Shown: in pieces, positions 5,703 to 7,402 of the stretch | Layout of the letters: each line of letters starts with the position of its first letter | Numbering within the stretch: the stretch's first letter is position 1 | Program-made: the position numbers and the translations under genes | Source of the DNA: Candidatus Woesearchaeota archaeon | GTDB lineage: Archaea; Nanobdellota; Nanobdellia; Woesearchaeales; GW2011-AR9 | Assembly: GCA_016188105.1 (NCBI GenBank) | Contig: JACPIL010000052.1 | Span: 34,613-42,014, forward strand | Direction: 5' to 3' | Length of the DNA stretch: 7,402 nucleotides | The notes under the pieces: model-generated | What the model was told of the DNA's origin: nothing | The model's database searches: none | What the model saw: only the letters and a program-made list of their open reading frames with translations

Positions 5703-7402
5703 CTATGAAGCTGCTTCTGCTCGATTCAATACTTCAATAAGGATTGGATCGACAACAACTTCCTCCTCTTCCCAGAATTTCCACCATTTCGGTTGTTGTT
5801 TCCAGCTTGTTCCATCTGCTGTTCGAGAATATTTTTTTTCACCAACTCCTAAGACGCCTTCCCCTAGAGGAATTGCGGGAGGAGGAAATTCTGTTCCTAA
5901 AGGCAGGGTTCTTCCATCAGATAAAGATCCCAGGAAATTTTCTCCACTTCTTGGATTAACTTTAACACCAGTTCGATACGGTTTTGGCCGATCTCCACTG
6001 ACGCCTAACTCAACTAAATCTTGGACACTTCGCGGTCGTTTTCCTGTTTCTTTGGATATTAGTGGGCGATAGATTTCGTCGGCCTCTGCTTTGGTTGCCA
6101 CCAATTGTCTTTTTGTGAGCTGACGATTATTCAAATCAATGGTATTCAGGAACTTTTTATCTCCCTCGATAGAAAGATAATAATATTGGCTGTCAATATT
6201 TATCACTTCTCCATCTTCAAGAGTATCAAAAATGTTAGTTGAACTCCTTTCTAAACCAATTTTCCGGTCAAAATAACTAAAGAAGTCTGCTTTCTGAGGG
6301 GAATTAATTTCTAAGCCGGTTTCAAACAAGACATTAGCGCGATCAGGGCTGTTTATCCTGGCATCAGTAATAAGTGTTCGTTCTTTTTTTGCTTCGCTGG
6401 CGGGAATAACTTTAATATTTAGATTCCTCTGTTCGAGAATCTGGCGGGCTTCTTCTACTCGCGAATCCTCAGCTATAATATAAGCAATATTATTTTCACT
6501 GACGGGAATATCGTCTTGAAAACTCACCCAAGCATGTCCATCGCCTTGCGGGTTTAAAACATGGGGCAAGCGCTCCGTATCAGATCCTAGAGCTATGGAG
6601 AAATCACCAAAGTTGCTGGTTCCTTCTCCAATTTCTGGTCTAGTAGAAGTAAAGGCGCCAGGATACACTTGCTCAAATCTTGCTTCAATTTTGCCGCCAT
6701 CTAAAATCCCTTCTAACCCTTCTTTTGATGTTCCATGATAGTGTTTAGGGATTACAACTTTTTCTCCCTGTTCTGCTTCTTGCAGTAAATCTTTGTAACG
6801 TGAAGCAATGACATTTTGGCCTTGTTGTTCAGCCTCTTCAATGACATTTCGTATTACTTGCTGCTGCACGGATGGAATTTCCAGCGCTTGCGTTTGAAGA
6901 CCTAAAGAAGGCGTAGCTTTCGAGAGATCTTGGACATTGACTGTCGCTATAGTTTCCTCAGTTTGAGGAAGCGGAGTTCTTTGGATGGGGATTTTGTTTT
7001 TTATTCCTAATCCTTTGTTATTTAATATTCTAGCCACTTCATTTGGATCGATATCCGCTCTCAAAAGGCTTCCCACTACATCGCTGGTGTCGATAGGCAA
7101 TTCTCGTACAGAGATTCCTAATGAACTTATTGCCCCATAAACGTCTTCAACCTTAGCTTGCTGTATTGTTTGCGCTACTTGCGAAGAGTAAGGATATTTT
7201 ATTTTTGCTTGTCTTAAATTCTCAGCCCGCTGCCTTGCTTGTTGTAAGGGAATTCCTACAGACTGCTCAAAAGCAAACCTACTATCTTGTTGAGTGTCGT
7301 AACTAACCTTTCCCCAGCTTTCTACATCAACAATGACGATATCCCTTTGTTTATAGGCAACCCCTCCCAAGGATTGATCTTTAGTCAGAACCATGAATTG
7401 AA
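5703..7402 (-). CDS. C-terminal part of a large protein with an ADP-ribosyltransferase-like domain (partial)
   Basis: The frame is open to the right edge. An ATG at 7394 gives 563 residues, but the two codons before it are also open and nothing at the edge shows a promoter or SD site, so this is probably an internal Met. Numbering from that Met, residues ~40-215 are Gln/Glu-rich and mostly helical. At 218-270, HYHGTSKEGLEGILDGGKIE, then GAFTSTRPEIG and FGDFSIALG, resemble the first two blocks of ADP-ribosyltransferase folds (PARP/KptA/DarT type: His in HGT; aromatic-T-S-T before a YG-like element). NNIAYIIAEDSRVEEARQILEQRNLNIKVIP (301-331) could be the closing strands. The third catalytic residue is not certain (E300 or E309). 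The remainder is unassigned and ends with PKWWKFWEEEE. The visible part has no signal peptide or membrane helix. If active it would modify a protein or nucleic acid using NAD; it could equally be an inactive ART relative. Confidence 0.85.
   Translation of the reverse strand, partial: QFMVLTKDQSLGGVAYKQRDIVIVDVESWGKVSYDTQQDSRFAFEQSVGIPLQQARQRAENLRQAKIKYPYSSQVAQTIQQAKVEDVYGAISSLGISVRELPIDTSDVVGSLLRADIDPNEVARILNNKGLGIKNKIPIQRTPLPQTEETIATVNVQDLSKATPSLGLQTQALEIPSVQQQVIRNVIEEAEQQGQNVIASRYKDLLQEAEQGEKVVIPKHYHGTSKEGLEGILDGGKIEARFEQVYPGAFTSTRPEIGEGTSNFGDFSIALGSDTERLPHVLNPQGDGHAWVSFQDDIPVSENNIAYIIAEDSRVEEARQILEQRNLNIKVIPASEAKKERTLITDARINSPDRANVLFETGLEINSPQKADFFSYFDRKIGLERSSTNIFDTLEDGEVINIDSQYYYLSIEGDKKFLNTIDLNNRQLTKRQLVATKAEADEIYRPLISKETGKRPRSVQDLVELGVSGDRPKPYRTGVKVNPRSGENFLGSLSDGRTLPLGTEFPPPAIPLGEGVLGVGEKKYSRTADGTSWKQQPKWWKFWEEEEVVVDPILIEVLNRAEAAS

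Noticed and set aside
5744..5959. Plus-strand open frame of 71 codons opposite the large protein's C-terminus
   Set aside because: It is a shadow frame with no SD or TATA and is Leu/Phe-rich only because it reads antisense to a Glu/Pro-rich tail.
7392..7394. ATG as the genuine start of the ART-like protein
   Set aside because: The frame stays open to the window edge and too little upstream sequence is visible to find a promoter or SD site, so the gene is treated as partial.
1..7402. CRISPR array, tRNA, rRNA or insertion sequence
   Set aside because: No regularly spaced repeats, cloverleaf-like segments, rRNA-like stretches, transposase motifs or long terminal inverted repeats were seen on either strand.

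Overview
The window looks like a piece of a DPANN-type archaeal genome, most probably Woesearchaeota or a close relative. Three things point there. Transcription units start with archaeal TATA boxes 26-30 bp upstream of the start codon and have no Shine-Dalgarno site, which implies leaderless mRNAs, while genes inside operons do have GGAGG/GAGGTGA-type ribosome binding sites. One small exported protein begins with a KGQVTIF... archaellin/pilin-like N-terminus that I associate with this group. Most proteins are family orphans rather than recognisable bacterial enzymes. The taxonomic call is inference; no rRNA or ribosomal gene is present.

Every supported gene is on the minus strand, so the order of transcription runs from high to low coordinates. 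(1) 7402-5703: the C-terminal part of a large protein, open to the window edge, with a central HGTS...FTST segment resembling an ADP-ribosyltransferase-fold domain. It ends at a T-rich terminator. (2) 5585-4580: a two-gene unit encoding a winged-helix/MNT nucleotidyltransferase and a HEPN protein, i.e. a MNT-HEPN toxin-antitoxin pair. A perfect 21-bp palindrome lies between its TATA box and start codon. The HEPN motif has Tyr where His is expected. (3) 4505-772: a tightly coupled three-gene unit (ATGA overlap, then TAAATG abutment) encoding a secreted HEATH zincin-like metallopeptidase, a type I membrane-anchored surface protein and a small protein with a pilin-like N-terminal anchor. (4) 699-1: the N-terminal 233 residues of a type IB DNA topoisomerase with its own promoter; its C-terminal catalytic Tyr is off the window.

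The genes seem to be independent modules: a possible effector, a self-regulated toxin-antitoxin pair, a cell-surface protease operon and a topoisomerase. The strongest leads are the palindromic operator in front of the HTH-MNT gene, the non-canonical HEPN active site, the ART-like domain next to it, and a TopIB in a probable DPANN genome. There is no gene-free stretch longer than about 120 bp, and I see no tRNA, CRISPR or insertion sequence.
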